64,000 nt of DNA, from NCBI GenBank assembly GCA_963759735.1, contig CAVXAF010000009.1:124001-188000 (forward strand). The letters run 5' to 3'. This document shows, one piece after another, positions 17,783 to 25,649 of the stretch (its first letter is position 1; each line of letters starts with the position of its first letter). Under the pieces are notes generated by a model, which made no database searches, had not been told where the DNA came from, and saw only the letters and a program-made list of their open reading frames with translations. A program made the translations under genes and the position numbers. This DNA comes from Hyphomicrobium_A sp963759735 (GTDB lineage: Bacteria > Pseudomonadota > Alphaproteobacteria > Rhizobiales > Hyphomicrobiaceae).

Positions 17783-18736
17783 CTATGATTGGGCCGCCAG
17801 GAATTTGTTGAAATCCGTCATGAACTGATCGGGCTCTTCGAAGTGAGGAAGCGCCCCGGTCGCGTACGCCTGCACGCTCCAGTTTGAGCGGCCTGCCAGC
17901 CAGTCGGCACCGGAAAAGTCGTCAAAATCGCCGCGCGTGCCGTGCGGCACCCACACCGGCACGCTGACCTTTTCGTAGACGGCGCGGATGTCTTTGCTGA
18001 ACAGTCGCCCTGAAACGAACGCCAGGGGTGCGAATCGGGCGCCGGGCTGATGCGCGGTGATGTAATCGTAGCGGACGAGCCCCTCATCGATCCGGTCTGA
18101 ACCGAATGTGCGTCGTAGGAAGTACCGGACACCGCGCTCGCTCACGAGCAGATTGAAAAGCGCACTGCTCCATAGCGGTACCTTCAGCACAGCATACAGG
18201 CCCGGAACTTCCCGGGTCTCACCCGGTCCGCCGCGACTGTTGGCTGAGCGCGCGTCAAAGCCCGTGGGTGTGACCAGGGTGAGCGTTCGGAACCTGTCGT
18301 TCGGGCGCGCGACGATCCGGGCGAGGAACTCCGAAGACAGGGAGATGGCGAGCGCATCGACTGCGACGCGACCGCCAAAATCTGCGGCAATGACATCAAG
18401 CATGTCCTCTAGCGCGGCGACGTACAGGGTGATGTCGTAGGTTCGATCGGACCGGTCGGAGAAGCCGAAACCTGGCAAGTCGACGGCATACACGCACCGC
18501 GCCCCGAGCGCGCGGTCAAAAATCGGCTTAACTTCGTATGCCGACGCGGCCGCGTTGACGCTGTGGACGAGAAGCAGAGGCGGCCCATTGCCCACAACGT
18601 AATAGCTCAACTTTCCCGATCGGGCCTGGATTTCGCGGCGGTCGCCATTGAGCGCCGAAGGCAGCTGCGTCGCACCGGCGGCTGTCATCCGCAGTAGCCT
18701 TTCGAGAACCTGCTTCGGGCTATCAGCCCCAGCCAT
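17783..18736 (-). CDS. Alpha/beta-hydrolase of unknown substrate in the photosynthesis cluster
   Basis: A roughly 317-residue alpha/beta-hydrolase fold protein, convergent with ppsR and divergent from bchG. The fold is shown by GNGPPLLLVHSVNAAASAYE, CVYAVDLPGFGFSDR, the cap region and the late strands. The nucleophile elbow is unusual: ALAISLSSEF instead of G-x-S-x-G. The acid candidate is in GTRGDFDDFSGADW and the histidine in GALPHFEEPDQF. The start is uncertain: the frame stays open into bchG, and I take the ATG at 18736 (MAGADSPKQVLERLL); a GTG at 18757 is possible. A PpsR palindrome lies about 110 bases upstream, shared with bchG. It is not clearly BchO. A role in pigment or phytyl metabolism is inferred from position only. 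Confidence 0.75.
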   Translation of the reverse strand: MAGADSPKQVLERLLRMTAAGATQLPSALNGDRREIQARSGKLSYYVVGNGPPLLLVHSVNAAASAYEVKPIFDRALGARCVYAVDLPGFGFSDRSDRTYDITLYVAALEDMLDVIAADFGGRVAVDALAISLSSEFLARIVARPNDRFRTLTLVTPTGFDARSANSRGGPGETREVPGLYAVLKVPLWSSALFNLLVSERGVRYFLRRTFGSDRIDEGLVRYDYITAHQPGARFAPLAFVSGRLFSKDIRAVYEKVSVPVWVPHGTRGDFDDFSGADWLAGRSNWSVQAYATGALPHFEEPDQFMTDFNKFLAAQS

Positions 18737-18841
18737 CCGATCAAACGGCCTAGCCACTTCGGCTGCGTTTGTGGCGAGCAACTCGTCACGCTCTGTAAGG
18801 GTTCCGCAAGTGAGTGGGAGCTGGACTTGAGATTTGAAAAG

Positions 18842-18859
18842 TGTACAATTTATTTTACA
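18842..18859. promoter_or_regulatory. PpsR/CrtJ operator at the bchG start, shared with the divergent hydrolase gene
   Basis: TGTACAATTTATTTTACA is an exact TGT-N12-ACA palindrome, extended by one more matching pair (G before, C after). It ends two bases before the bchG ATG at 18862, so it occupies the place where a ribosome site should be; no Shine-Dalgarno sequence is visible there. It also lies upstream of the divergent hydrolase gene. PpsR bound here could block transcription in both directions. Confidence 0.8.
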
Positions 18860-18861
18860 CC

Positions 18862-19771
18862 ATGAGGCGCTCAGAAACCACGACTGGTCTTTCAATTCCG
18901 GCCCCTTCGGCCGTCATCGAGCTTTTGAAGCCCATTACCTGGTTTCCTCCGATGTGGGCGTTCGCCTGCGGGGTTGTTTCGTCGGGTGTGCCGGCAAGCG
19001 GACATTGGCCGCTCATCCTCACCGGCGCTATCCTCACCGGCCCGCTCGTCTGCGCGACCAGCCAGGTTGTCAACGACTGGTACGATCGCGATGTCGATGC
19101 GATCAACGAGCCAAACCGACCCATCCCGTCGGGACGCGTGCCGGGCGAATGGGGATACTACATCGCGCTTTGGTGGACACTCTTGTCGGTCGCTGTTGCG
19201 GCGATGCTCGGACCATGGGTCTTGGCCGCCTCCATTGTCGGCCTCGCCTTGGCGTGGGCCTATAGCGCACCGCCCTTCCGCCTGAAGAAGAATGGCTGGT
19301 GGGGAAACTCGGCCGTCGCCGCGTGCTACGAGGGACTGCCTTGGCTGACCGGCGCGGCGGTGATGGCCGGTGCCATGCCGAGTATCCGCGTGTTTGCCAT
19401 TGCCGCACTCTATAGCGTCGGAGCTCACGGCATCATGACCCTCAACGACTTCAAGTCGATCGAGGGCGACAAGCGTTGCGGAATAGGTTCCCTTCCCGTG
19501 CAGCTTGGAGCCGAGCGCGCAGCCCGTTTTGCATGCCTGGTGATGGCCTTGCCGCAGCTTGTTGTCGTGGCGCTGCTGTTCGTGTGGGGACTACCGATCT
19601 ACGGCACCGTGATTGCGATCTCGCTCGCGGTGCAGCTCTACTTAATGAGTTCGATTGCTGGAAAATCCACGCGAGAAGGCGCCTTGGTACAACGCCACCG
19701 GCGTAAGCCTGTACGTCCTCGGCATGTTGATCGCGGCCATTGCACTGCGTCCCGCCTTGGGAGTGCTTTGA
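18862..19771 (+). CDS. bchG: Bacteriochlorophyll synthase BchG, frameshifted near its 3' end
   Basis: BchG attaches the geranylgeranyl (or phytyl) tail to bacteriochlorophyllide a; it is a UbiA-family membrane prenyltransferase. The ATG at 18862 gives MRRSETTTGLSIPAPSAVIE then LLKPITWFPPMWAFACGVVS. The first aspartate motif, NDWYDRDVD, is at residues 71-79; the second, NDFKSIEGDK, begins at residue 195. At about 19,645-19,649 one extra base shifts the frame: up to LYLM reads in frame one, and VRLLENPREKAPWYNATG then the normal C-terminus LYVLGMLIAAIALRPALGVL read in frame two, stopping at 19771. In the sequence as given, the first frame instead runs on into bch2, giving a false 757-residue fusion. 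The stop overlaps the bch2 ATG (TGATG). Confidence 0.93.
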
Positions 19772-21114
19772 TGACGACGGCCAAGACGTTCGGTTGGATC
19801 GGTATTGCGCGGCTCGGTCTCGTACAGGCCGCGCTCGGCTCGATCATCGTCCTCACCACTTCAACGATGAACCGGGTCATGGTCGTCGAATTGGCCCTGC
19901 CTGCCATTCTGCCGGGCGCGCTTGTCGGACTACACTACGCCATTCAGCTCCTGCGACCCTATTGGGGCCATGGCTCGGATGGCGGTCGGCGGCGAACGCC
20001 GTGGATTGTCGGCGGCGTCGCCGTGCTGGGATTGGGTGCAATCGGCGCGGCGACCTCAATTGTTGTGATGGCCACGCACCCTATCGCGGGAATAGCCATG
20101 GCCATTTTAGCCTTTGTGTTGATCGGCATGGGGGTCGGCGCCGCCGGCACATGCCTGTTGGCACTTTTGGCGGGCCGCGTCGGAGCCGACAAGCGCGCGG
20201 GTGCAGCCGCAGCCGTCTGGTTGACGATGATCGCCGGCATCATCGCTACCGCCGTCATTGCCGGTCACAACCTCGACCCGTACACGCCGGCACGGTTGGT
20301 CGCGGTCACTGCATGCGTTGCGGGCGCCGCCTTCCTGCTCACATTGCTCGCCCTCTTCCAACTCGAAAAGAGCACCGCTGACCTGCAGCGCTCGGAGGCC
20401 GTCGGATCGACGATTCGCTATGAACCCTCCTTCTGGTCGGCGTTTCGGCAAGCATGGTCGGAGCCGGGCGCGCGGCGGTTCACAATTTTCGTCTTCGTGT
20501 CGATGGTCGCATACAGCGCCCAGGATCTGATCCTTGAGCCATTCGCAGGAACCATCTTCGGGTTCTCCCCGGGAGAGTCGACCAAGCTGACCGGGTTGCA
20601 GCACGGTGGGGTGTTCGCCGGCATGCTGCTTGTGGGCATATTGGGCAGCGCTTCCTCGCGGTTTCGATTTGGCAGCATGCGCCAGTGGGCCGTCGGCGGC
20701 TGCGTAGCGTCAGCCGCTGCACTCGCGGGGCTTACCATGGCCGCATTCGGGGGGCCGTCTTTGCCGCTGCGACCAACCGTGATCCTACTCGGCGTTGCCA
20801 ACGGCGCCTTCGCGGTCGCGGCCATCGGAACCATGATGGAACTTGCAACCGCCGGACGGGAGCGCAGCGAAGGGGTCCGCATGGGGCTGTGGGGCGCCGC
20901 CCAAGGCGTTGCCTTCGGTCTCGGCGGCTTTCTAGGAACCGTCGGTGTCGACGTGTTGCGTGCGTTAGCGGCAGCGCCCGAAGTCGCCTATGGGGCGGTT
21001 TTCGCATGCGAAGCGATGCTGTTTCTCGTTGCGGCCAGTCTTGCCGCCGGCGTGACGCGACCCCTCCCGATGGCCCCTAAGGGTAGAGGCACTCTGCAAG
21101 TTGTAAGGGGATGA
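19771..21114 (+). CDS. PucC/BCH2 family membrane protein (bch2/ORF428 type)
   Basis: A 447-residue, about 12-helix membrane protein of the PucC/LhaA/BCH2 family. It is encoded between bchG and bchP, where many purple bacteria carry the ORF428/bch2 gene. The N-terminus MTTAKTFGWIGIARLGLVQ is followed by TSTMNRVMVVELALP and LLRPYWGHGSDGGRRRTPWI, and DLILEPFAGTIFGFSPGEST appears in the second half, parallel to DILLEPYGG in LhaA. Family members help place pigments into light-harvesting complexes; the exact cargo of this subgroup is unsettled. It overlaps bchG by one base (TGATG) and bchP by four (ATGA). Its apparent fusion to BchG is produced by the bchG frameshift. Confidence 0.88.
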   Translation: MTTAKTFGWIGIARLGLVQAALGSIIVLTTSTMNRVMVVELALPAILPGALVGLHYAIQLLRPYWGHGSDGGRRRTPWIVGGVAVLGLGAIGAATSIVVMATHPIAGIAMAILAFVLIGMGVGAAGTCLLALLAGRVGADKRAGAAAAVWLTMIAGIIATAVIAGHNLDPYTPARLVAVTACVAGAAFLLTLLALFQLEKSTADLQRSEAVGSTIRYEPSFWSAFRQAWSEPGARRFTIFVFVSMVAYSAQDLILEPFAGTIFGFSPGESTKLTGLQHGGVFAGMLLVGILGSASSRFRFGSMRQWAVGGCVASAAALAGLTMAAFGGPSLPLRPTVILLGVANGAFAVAAIGTMMELATAGRERSEGVRMGLWGAAQGVAFGLGGFLGTVGVDVLRALAAAPEVAYGAVFACEAMLFLVAASLAAGVTRPLPMAPKGRGTLQVVRG

Positions 21115-22334
21115 CCGCGATGAGCGTTGTTGAGACATTTGATGTCGTCGTGGTCGGCGGTGGCCCCGCAGGAGCGACGGCGGCGCATGATCTCGCCCGC
21201 CGCGGTCGCTCAGTGCTGCTTCTTGATCGGGCGGGGCGCATCAAGCCTTGCGGTGGCGCCGTGCCACCAACGCTCATCAACGAATTCGACATCCCCGATC
21301 ACCTCATCGTCGCTCGTGTCAGCGGTGCCCGCATCTTCTCGCCGACGTCTCGTCGGGTAGAAATGCCCATCCAAAGCGGTGGCTTCGTCGGCATGGTCGA
21401 TCGCGATGTGTTCGACGAGTGGCTGAGGGAACGGGCACGCCGCGCCGGCGCGGAAAGACGCGCGGGCACGTTTGAGTGTCTGTCGCGAGACGCCGCCGGA
21501 ACGGCCGTCCTCAGTTATCGCCAGAAGGGCGATGCTGGCACGGACGAAAGGAGAGAGGTCAAGGCCCGGTGCGTTATCGGCGCCGACGGAGCAGTTTCAG
21601 CCATCGCCCGCCAGTCCATACCGGGGGCGGAGCGCATCCCCTACGTTTTCGCTTACCACGAGATCGTCCGTATGCCGCAGCAGCCAACGCCGTTGCGGGG
21701 CACCGGTTACGATGGGCAGCGATGCGACATCTACTATCAGGGCGCCTATTCGCCGGACTTCTACGCATGGGTGTTCCCCCACGGCGACACGGCAAGCGTC
21801 GGCACCGGTAGCGCCCACAAGGGATTCTCGCTCCGCGGCGCGGTCGGAGCTTTGCGCGCGAGTACGGGGCTCGAAGCAACGGAAACGATACGTCGCGAGG
21901 GAGCTCCGATCCCTCTGCGTCCCTTGAAGAAGTGGGACAACGGCCGCGACGTGGTACTGGCCGGAGATGCCGCCGGCGTCGTCGCTCCCGCGTCCGGCGA
22001 AGGGATCTATTATGCGATGACAGGTGGGCGGCTCGCAGCCGACGCGGCCGAACAGTTTCTACTCACCAACAATTCCCGCGCGCTGGCTTTGGCTCGCAAG
22101 CGCTTCATGCGCACGCATGGCCGTGTCTTCTGGATTCTCGGAATCATGCAGCGCTTCTGGTACAAAAACGACCGACGTCGCGAGCGGTTCGTCACCATGT
22201 GTGACGATCGTGACGTGCAGCGTTTGACCTGGGATTCCTACATGAACAAGAAGCTAATCAAGGCCGATCCGGTGGCGCACGTCAAAATCTTCTTCAAGGA
22301 CTTAGCGCATCTGCTTGGGCTCGTGTCGCCATGA
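21111..22334 (+). CDS. bchP: Geranylgeranyl reductase BchP
   Basis: BchP is the flavin-dependent reductase that converts the geranylgeranyl tail of bacteriochlorophyll to phytyl. The 407-residue product has family length. It has the dinucleotide-binding loop GGGPAG at residues 16-21, the conserved RIKPCGGAVPP after it, and the second FAD motif VVLAGDAAGVVAPASGEGIY. The ATG at 21111 overlaps the bch2 stop, and its own stop overlaps the tspO start, so bchG-bch2-bchP-tspO is one coupled unit. Confidence 0.96.
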   Translation: MTAMSVVETFDVVVVGGGPAGATAAHDLARRGRSVLLLDRAGRIKPCGGAVPPTLINEFDIPDHLIVARVSGARIFSPTSRRVEMPIQSGGFVGMVDRDVFDEWLRERARRAGAERRAGTFECLSRDAAGTAVLSYRQKGDAGTDERREVKARCVIGADGAVSAIARQSIPGAERIPYVFAYHEIVRMPQQPTPLRGTGYDGQRCDIYYQGAYSPDFYAWVFPHGDTASVGTGSAHKGFSLRGAVGALRASTGLEATETIRREGAPIPLRPLKKWDNGRDVVLAGDAAGVVAPASGEGIYYAMTGGRLAADAAEQFLLTNNSRALALARKRFMRTHGRVFWILGIMQRFWYKNDRRRERFVTMCDDRDVQRLTWDSYMNKKLIKADPVAHVKIFFKDLAHLLGLVSP

Positions 22335-22822
22335 ACAGGGCCGGTCTTTGGATTCCCGTCCTAGCCGCTGGTAGTGCGGCGATGCTCATCGCCACACTAG
22401 GCGCGACGATGACAGACATTGGACCATGGTATCAGGAACTCAACAAACCAAGTTGGCAGCCGCCTGACTGGCTTTTCGGCCCCGCGTGGACGATCATCTT
22501 CGCGCTGGCGGCAGTTGCCGCCGTAGCAGCGTGGCGCAGCGCCCCAACCGAAGCCGACAGCGAATGGATCATTATCCTCTTCGCGGCGAACGGCATCCTC
22601 AATGTGCTGTGGAGCGCACTGTTCTTCCACTTTCATCGGCCCGATTGGGCGCTGATGGAGGTGCCGTTCCTTTGGCTATCGATCCTCATTCCTATCGTTG
22701 TATTCTGGCGGTACTCGAAGACCGCGAGCGCATTGCTCGTCCCTTACCTCGTCTGGGTCACCTTCGCTGCCCTCCTGAATTATGAGGTGGTCCGCCTCAA
22801 TAGTCCTTTCGGCGCGAGCTGA
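22331..22822 (+). CDS. tspO: TspO/MBR family tryptophan-rich sensory protein
   Basis: TspO is a five-helix membrane protein that binds porphyrins. In Rhodobacter it modulates photosynthesis-gene expression in response to oxygen, apparently by affecting tetrapyrrole levels. The 163-residue product carries the family signature WYQELNKPSWQPPDWLFGPA beginning at residue 33, five hydrophobic segments and the later ANGILNVLWSALFF. The ATG overlaps the bchP stop (ATGA), which puts this sensor directly into the bacteriochlorophyll tail-synthesis operon. The family call is firm; the regulatory role is transferred from Rhodobacter. Confidence 0.93.
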   Translation: MNRAGLWIPVLAAGSAAMLIATLGATMTDIGPWYQELNKPSWQPPDWLFGPAWTIIFALAAVAAVAAWRSAPTEADSEWIIILFAANGILNVLWSALFFHFHRPDWALMEVPFLWLSILIPIVVFWRYSKTASALLVPYLVWVTFAALLNYEVVRLNSPFGAS

Positions 22823-22829
22823 CGGGACC

Positions 22830-23096
22830 ATGGAAACCATCGTTCTCAACGGCCAAATCATCGATCTGATTTTTGTTTTCATGGCAATTGAGGCCGTGGG
22901 ACTCCTCCTCATCAAATTCCCCAGCCACCAGCTCGGCAAGGCCGATGTCTTCTGGCTCCTCCTCCCCGGCTTCTTTCTGCTGCTTGCGGTCCGCGGCGCA
23001 CTCGTTTCCTGGCCTTGGGTATTCATCGCCGGCGCACTTGCGTGCGCCCTCATGGCCCACCTGGGTGATTTATGGCGGCGCACGCGGCGAGCTTAG
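22830..23096 (+). CDS. Small membrane protein, last gene of the bchG operon
   Basis: An 88-residue membrane protein of unrecognised family with three likely helices: about residues 9-29 (IDLIFVFMAIEAVGLLLI), 40-58 and 60-78. The ATG at 22830 (METIVLNGQIIDLIF) lies seven bases after the tspO stop; a longer frame to 22782 overlaps tspO and is less likely. Same strand and tight spacing suggest it is the last gene of bchG-bch2-bchP-tspO. It ends ten bases from the convergent cbbR-like gene. No function is proposed. Confidence 0.75.
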   Translation: METIVLNGQIIDLIFVFMAIEAVGLLLIKFPSHQLGKADVFWLLLPGFFLLLAVRGALVSWPWVFIAGALACALMAHLGDLWRRTRRA

Positions 23097-23106
23097 GGAT
23101 GTTCTT

Positions 23107-24093
23107 CTAGCGCCGCCGTGGAACGGCATGAGCCCGCGCGGGGGACAGCAGCGGACCCGCGTCGGGCAGAAACTGCGCGCCTTCCTTCACGAGAAATTCC
23201 CAAAGCGCAGTCCCCGCAGGTAACAGGTGTTTTGCCTTGGCGCGGATTACGTACCACTTGCGGACCAGCGGCAGTCCCTTCACGCGCAGAACCGCAAGCC
23301 GGTCCTGCTCGACTTCAGCCGCGATCGTATGTGCCGATATGAACGCTACGCCGAGGCCAGCCATAACGGCCTGCTTGATTGTTTCGTTGCTGCCGAATTC
23401 CATGCCGAAGCTCGGGGTCAACCCCGCTTTCGCAAATAACTGGTCCGTCAGGATGCGGGTTCCCGAGCCAGGCTCGCGCAGCAAGAACTTATCGTGGATT
23501 AGCGAGCGCAACACGATCTGTCGCTTGCCGGCCAATGGATGCGATGGAGCGGCGATGATGACGTGCGGGTGCGCCCCCATCACCTGCTGCTCCAGCTCGA
23601 TTGTCGTGTCTGGCGGGCGCCCCATGATCGCCATGTCGATTTTGAAGCTGGTCAGCGTCGCTATGGTCTCGTCGCGGTTGTCGACGAGAAGCTCGAGTTC
23701 AACACCGGGATGCGCTCTTGCAAACGCAGCCAGTGCGAGCGGGGCAAAATACTTTGTGGTGCTGACGACGCCAATGGACACACGGCCTCTGCCCAAACCC
23801 TGCAGCTCGCGCAGGCCTTCTCCACATTCTTCCAATGTCGAAGCAATGCGTGCGGCTACATCGAGCATGTATATGCCCGCGTCTGTCGGTCGCAGCCCGA
23901 GGTGCGAACGGTTAAAGAGCGGCAAACTTACGCTTCTTTCCAATTGCTGCAGTTGCAAAGTAACGGCTGGCGGCGTGACCCCTAAAGCGTAAGCCGCACC
24001 GGTAATTTTCCCGCTTTTCGCAACTGCAGCAAGGACGCGAAGCTGCCTCAGCGTAACGTCACGCAGCAAAGGGGCTTTAAGTTTTTCTACCAT
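23107..24093 (-). CDS. cbbR: LysR-family regulator, CbbR-like
   Basis: A 328-residue LysR-type regulator most like CbbR, the activator of Calvin-cycle genes. The chosen start is the ATG at 24093 (MVEKLKAPLLRDVTLRQLRV); the frame opens earlier at 24171. The N-terminal winged helix-turn-helix covers about residues 12-70 (GKITGAAYALGVTPPAVTLQ). The effector domain has the CbbR-like stretches GRGRVSIGVVSTTKYFAP and FLLREPGSGTR. No RuBisCO or other cbb gene is in this window. The divergent neighbour encodes a CbbY-like protein, consistent with a Calvin-cycle link but not proof. The symbol is given by similarity. Confidence 0.8.
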   Translation of the reverse strand: MVEKLKAPLLRDVTLRQLRVLAAVAKSGKITGAAYALGVTPPAVTLQLQQLERSVSLPLFNRSHLGLRPTDAGIYMLDVAARIASTLEECGEGLRELQGLGRGRVSIGVVSTTKYFAPLALAAFARAHPGVELELLVDNRDETIATLTSFKIDMAIMGRPPDTTIELEQQVMGAHPHVIIAAPSHPLAGKRQIVLRSLIHDKFLLREPGSGTRILTDQLFAKAGLTPSFGMEFGSNETIKQAVMAGLGVAFISAHTIAAEVEQDRLAVLRVKGLPLVRKWYVIRAKAKHLLPAGTALWEFLVKEGAQFLPDAGPLLSPARAHAVPRRR

Positions 24094-24360
24094 CGAAGCA
24101 AAGCGAAAAAGAATTCCCTTTTGCGGACCGTACCGCCAGCTTGACACTTGTCGAGCGTAGCTTCGCTTCACACTCTTGTCAGCTCAAAGGTCGATCAGCG
24201 CCCTCCAGGCTTCGGGCACCCGACAGAAGAAAGTAGCTATTCGACATACGACGCCACCGACGGGCCTCGTCGAAAGGGCCGTCTTCCGCGAGATGCAAGG
24301 CGCGTTGCTATTCCGCGACGAGCCACGTTCGGCATCGAAGCAAGTCTGAGAGGTGTTGCT

Positions 24361-25188
24361 GTGCTCGAAGGCATAATATTGGGTGTCGACGGAGTTCTGG
24401 CGGAAACGCACGAGGTGCGTCGCGAAGCATTCAATAAGGCCTTTAACGACGGCTGCATCGACTGGCGGTGGGGCCGTACGCTTTATGGCGAACTGCTCAA
24501 GATGAGCAGCGGCCACGATATGGTCGATGCATTCATCGCCATCCAGTTTCCGCATTGGCGACGCACGGATGACCTATCCAAGCTGGCGGCAGCCATCAAT
24601 CGGCGGCAAACATCGATCTGCCGGCAACAGTTCGAGAGCGGATCGGTTCGGCTGCGTCCAGGAATGTCCGACCTGATCCAGGCGGCAGCCCGCACTGGCG
24701 TTCGACTCGCAGTTGCGACGAATGAGGACGCCTCGGAGGTTGCGAGCTTGCTGCGTACCAATCTCGCGAGCGCTGCCCGCCGGTGCATTGAGGTGATTTC
24801 CACCCGCTCCCCCGCCGACGCGGACCGCCCGACGAGCGCGCATTCACTTGCGCTGGAAGCTATCTCGCTCGATCCCACATCATGCCTGGCGGTGGAAAGT
24901 TCGGCGGCAGGCGTTCGGAGCGCTGCCGAAGCTGGCATTCCGACCGCTATCACGGCCGGGATCTATTCACAGTTGCAAGACTGTTGCGATCTCCTCGCTG
25001 CCGATGCGCGTGTGGCGGGGGCTTCGAGCACGATCCACGCTCCATTGGGCGCTGTTAGCCCGACTCACCTTCTCGCCGAATTGCGGAGGGTTCACGCGAC
25101 CAAGACGGCGGCAAGCGACGCAATCGCAAGCTCAAGGGCCGTCTCACGCGCTGTACGCAGATTGGAGTTCGCGCATGCTAGTGGCTGA
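24361..25188 (+). CDS. CbbY-like HAD protein lacking key catalytic residues
   Basis: A 275-residue haloacid dehalogenase-fold protein resembling CbbY sugar-phosphate phosphatases. The start is the GTG at 24361, preceded by GAGAGG; the frame is open upstream to 24148 but that part lacks similarity. Motif I reads LGVDGVLAETHEVRREAFN, where active CbbY has DVDGTLAET: the nucleophile aspartate is glycine (residue 8), while the second aspartate (residue 10) is kept. Around motif III the usual lysine appears to be arginine (DADRPTSAHSLAL), and motif IV reads AVESSAAG rather than VEDS. The CbbY-type DWRWGRTLYGELLKMSSG is kept. It is probably a non-catalytic relative. It overlaps the next CBS gene by 14 bases. 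Confidence 0.8.
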   Translation: MLEGIILGVDGVLAETHEVRREAFNKAFNDGCIDWRWGRTLYGELLKMSSGHDMVDAFIAIQFPHWRRTDDLSKLAAAINRRQTSICRQQFESGSVRLRPGMSDLIQAAARTGVRLAVATNEDASEVASLLRTNLASAARRCIEVISTRSPADADRPTSAHSLALEAISLDPTSCLAVESSAAGVRSAAEAGIPTAITAGIYSQLQDCCDLLAADARVAGASSTIHAPLGAVSPTHLLAELRRVHATKTAASDAIASSRAVSRAVRRLEFAHASG

Positions 25189-25609
25189 TATCTTGAGAAC
25201 GAAGGGGCCGGCTGTCGAAATCGCCCGACCGGACGACAACGCTCTGACGCTTGCCAAACACCTGCGTGCCCAGCGGATCGGCGCCATGGTCGTCAGCAAC
25301 GACGGCCGCTCGCTCGATGGCATCATCTCAGAACGCGATCTAGCCTATGGGTTGGCCGCGCACGGCGCGGCACTGCCTAATATTCTGGTGGCCGATCTCA
25401 TGACAACAGCGGTCATCACCTGCGCGCCGCAGGACACGCTCGCCAGTGTGATGGGCGTCATGACCCAGCGCCGAATCCGTCATCTCCCCGTGCAGGAGAA
25501 CGGGCGCCTTGTCGGCCTCATCAGTATCGGCGACGTGCTGAAGCACAGGATGGGCGAGATCCAAATGGAAGCGAACGTGCTGCGCGATTACGCCATCGCC
25601 AAACGCTAG
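25175..25609 (+). CDS. CBS-pair domain protein (first of two)
   Basis: A 144-residue stand-alone CBS pair (Bateman module), a fold that usually binds adenine nucleotides. The ATG at 25175 (MLVADILRTKGPAVE) overlaps the end of the HAD gene by 14 bases. The first CBS motif covers about residues 5-65 (MVVSNDGRSLDGIISERDLA) and the second about 72-130 (DTLASVMGVMTQRRIRHLPV, LVGLISIGDVLKHRM). It resembles the product of the next gene along its whole length (ISERDxAYxL, xDLMTxxVITCxP, RRIRHLPV), so the two are tandem paralogues. The partner protein is unknown. Confidence 0.9.
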   Translation: MLVADILRTKGPAVEIARPDDNALTLAKHLRAQRIGAMVVSNDGRSLDGIISERDLAYGLAAHGAALPNILVADLMTTAVITCAPQDTLASVMGVMTQRRIRHLPVQENGRLVGLISIGDVLKHRMGEIQMEANVLRDYAIAKR

Positions 25610-25649
25610 TGACGGGTCCAACAAAGCATCAAGAAAACAGGAGTTATTG

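Noticed and set aside
18841..21114. A genuine BchG-transporter fusion protein
   Set aside because: The BchG C-terminus is complete in the other frame and stops where bch2 begins; one extra base explains the fusion.
24148..24360. Extended N-terminus of the CbbY-like protein
   Set aside because: The upstream 71 codons are low in similarity to the family, and a GTG with a good ribosome site at 24361 gives the normal start.
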